NCBI GenBank assembly: GCA_017403345.1
Contig: JAFQOH010000220.1
Location: 1-6,430, forward strand
Length of the DNA: 6,430 bases
Source of the DNA: RGIG3701 sp017403345
GTDB taxonomy: Bacteria; Planctomycetota; Planctomycetia; Pirellulales; Thermoguttaceae
Direction of reading: 5' to 3'
The notes beneath the pieces are model-generated. The model ran no database searches and was not told the origin of the DNA. It saw nothing but the letters and a program-made list of their open reading frames with translations. Shown here piece after piece: positions 6,301 through 6,430 of the stretch. Positions within the stretch are counted from its first letter, which is position 1, and each line of letters opens with the position of its first letter. Position numbers and translations under genes: made by a program.

Positions 6301-6430
6301 ACGGAGTCCGCGTTCAAACGGAGTCCGCGTTCAAACGGAGTCCGCGTTCAAACGGAGTCCGCGTTCAAACGGAGTCCGCGTTCAAACGGAGTCCGCGTTC
6401 AAACGGAGTCCGCGTTCAAACGGAGTCCGC
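6278..6430. repeat. 17-bp tandem array upstream of mutL, 8 copies plus partial, open at right edge
   Basis: From 6313 onward six perfect copies of TTCAAACGGAGTCCGCG (6313-6414) are followed by a 16-base partial copy at 6415-6430. Two mutL-proximal units (6278-6294 and 6296-6312) begin CTC instead of TTC, and the outermost is offset by one extra base. Each unit contains the interrupted palindrome CGGA-G-TCCG. The unit is not a multiple of three. It has no stop codon in any plus-strand frame, while each minus-strand frame meets TGA. The array continues beyond the window, so its copy number is unknown. Confidence 0.97.

Noticed and set aside
6278..6430. CRISPR array
   Set aside because: The copies are directly adjacent with no unique spacers, and no cas gene is present. 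The same holds for 1-70.

Overview
The window holds two complete protein genes, both on the minus strand: mutL (4030-6246) and a 1235-residue secreted multidomain beta-helix protein (246-3953). Six perfect or near-perfect short tandem-repeat arrays are scattered through it, two outside genes and four inside coding sequence. No tRNA, rRNA, insertion sequence, CRISPR array or phage feature is visible. The organism is a bacterium of moderately high GC. The MutL N-terminus and the large, signal-peptide-bearing protein combining jelly-roll, FN3-like and right-handed beta-helix domains are most reminiscent of Planctomycetota or the wider PVC group. That placement is inference from recalled sequence style, not from a search.

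Reading along the minus strand: a 17-bp array (6278-6430, running off the right edge) ends just upstream of mutL, and a weak promoter-like pair overlaps its last diverged units. MutL has an intact GHKL ATPase domain, a long low-complexity linker carrying a 12-bp coding minisatellite, and a C-terminal domain with the complete endonuclease metal-binding motif set. It therefore belongs to the nicking, MutH-independent class. After a 76-bp G/C-skewed spacer with a strong Shine-Dalgarno sequence comes the exported beta-helix protein. It has a duplicated jelly-roll pair, an FN3-like domain, a beta-helix core, an Ig/ASH-like domain and a C-terminal beta-sandwich. Three of these domains have a coding tandem repeat inserted into what look like loops. 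A hairpin terminator abuts its stop codon. The remaining 245 bases on the left carry no convincing complete gene and end in a 14-bp array that runs off the left edge.

The two genes share no obvious pathway: one acts in DNA mismatch repair in the cytoplasm, the other probably binds or processes polysaccharide outside it. What unites the window is the repeat load. Coding arrays have 12- or 24-bp units and preserve the frame. Intergenic arrays have 14- or 17-bp units and would not. Both window ends lie inside arrays, which also fits an assembly contig that broke at repeats.
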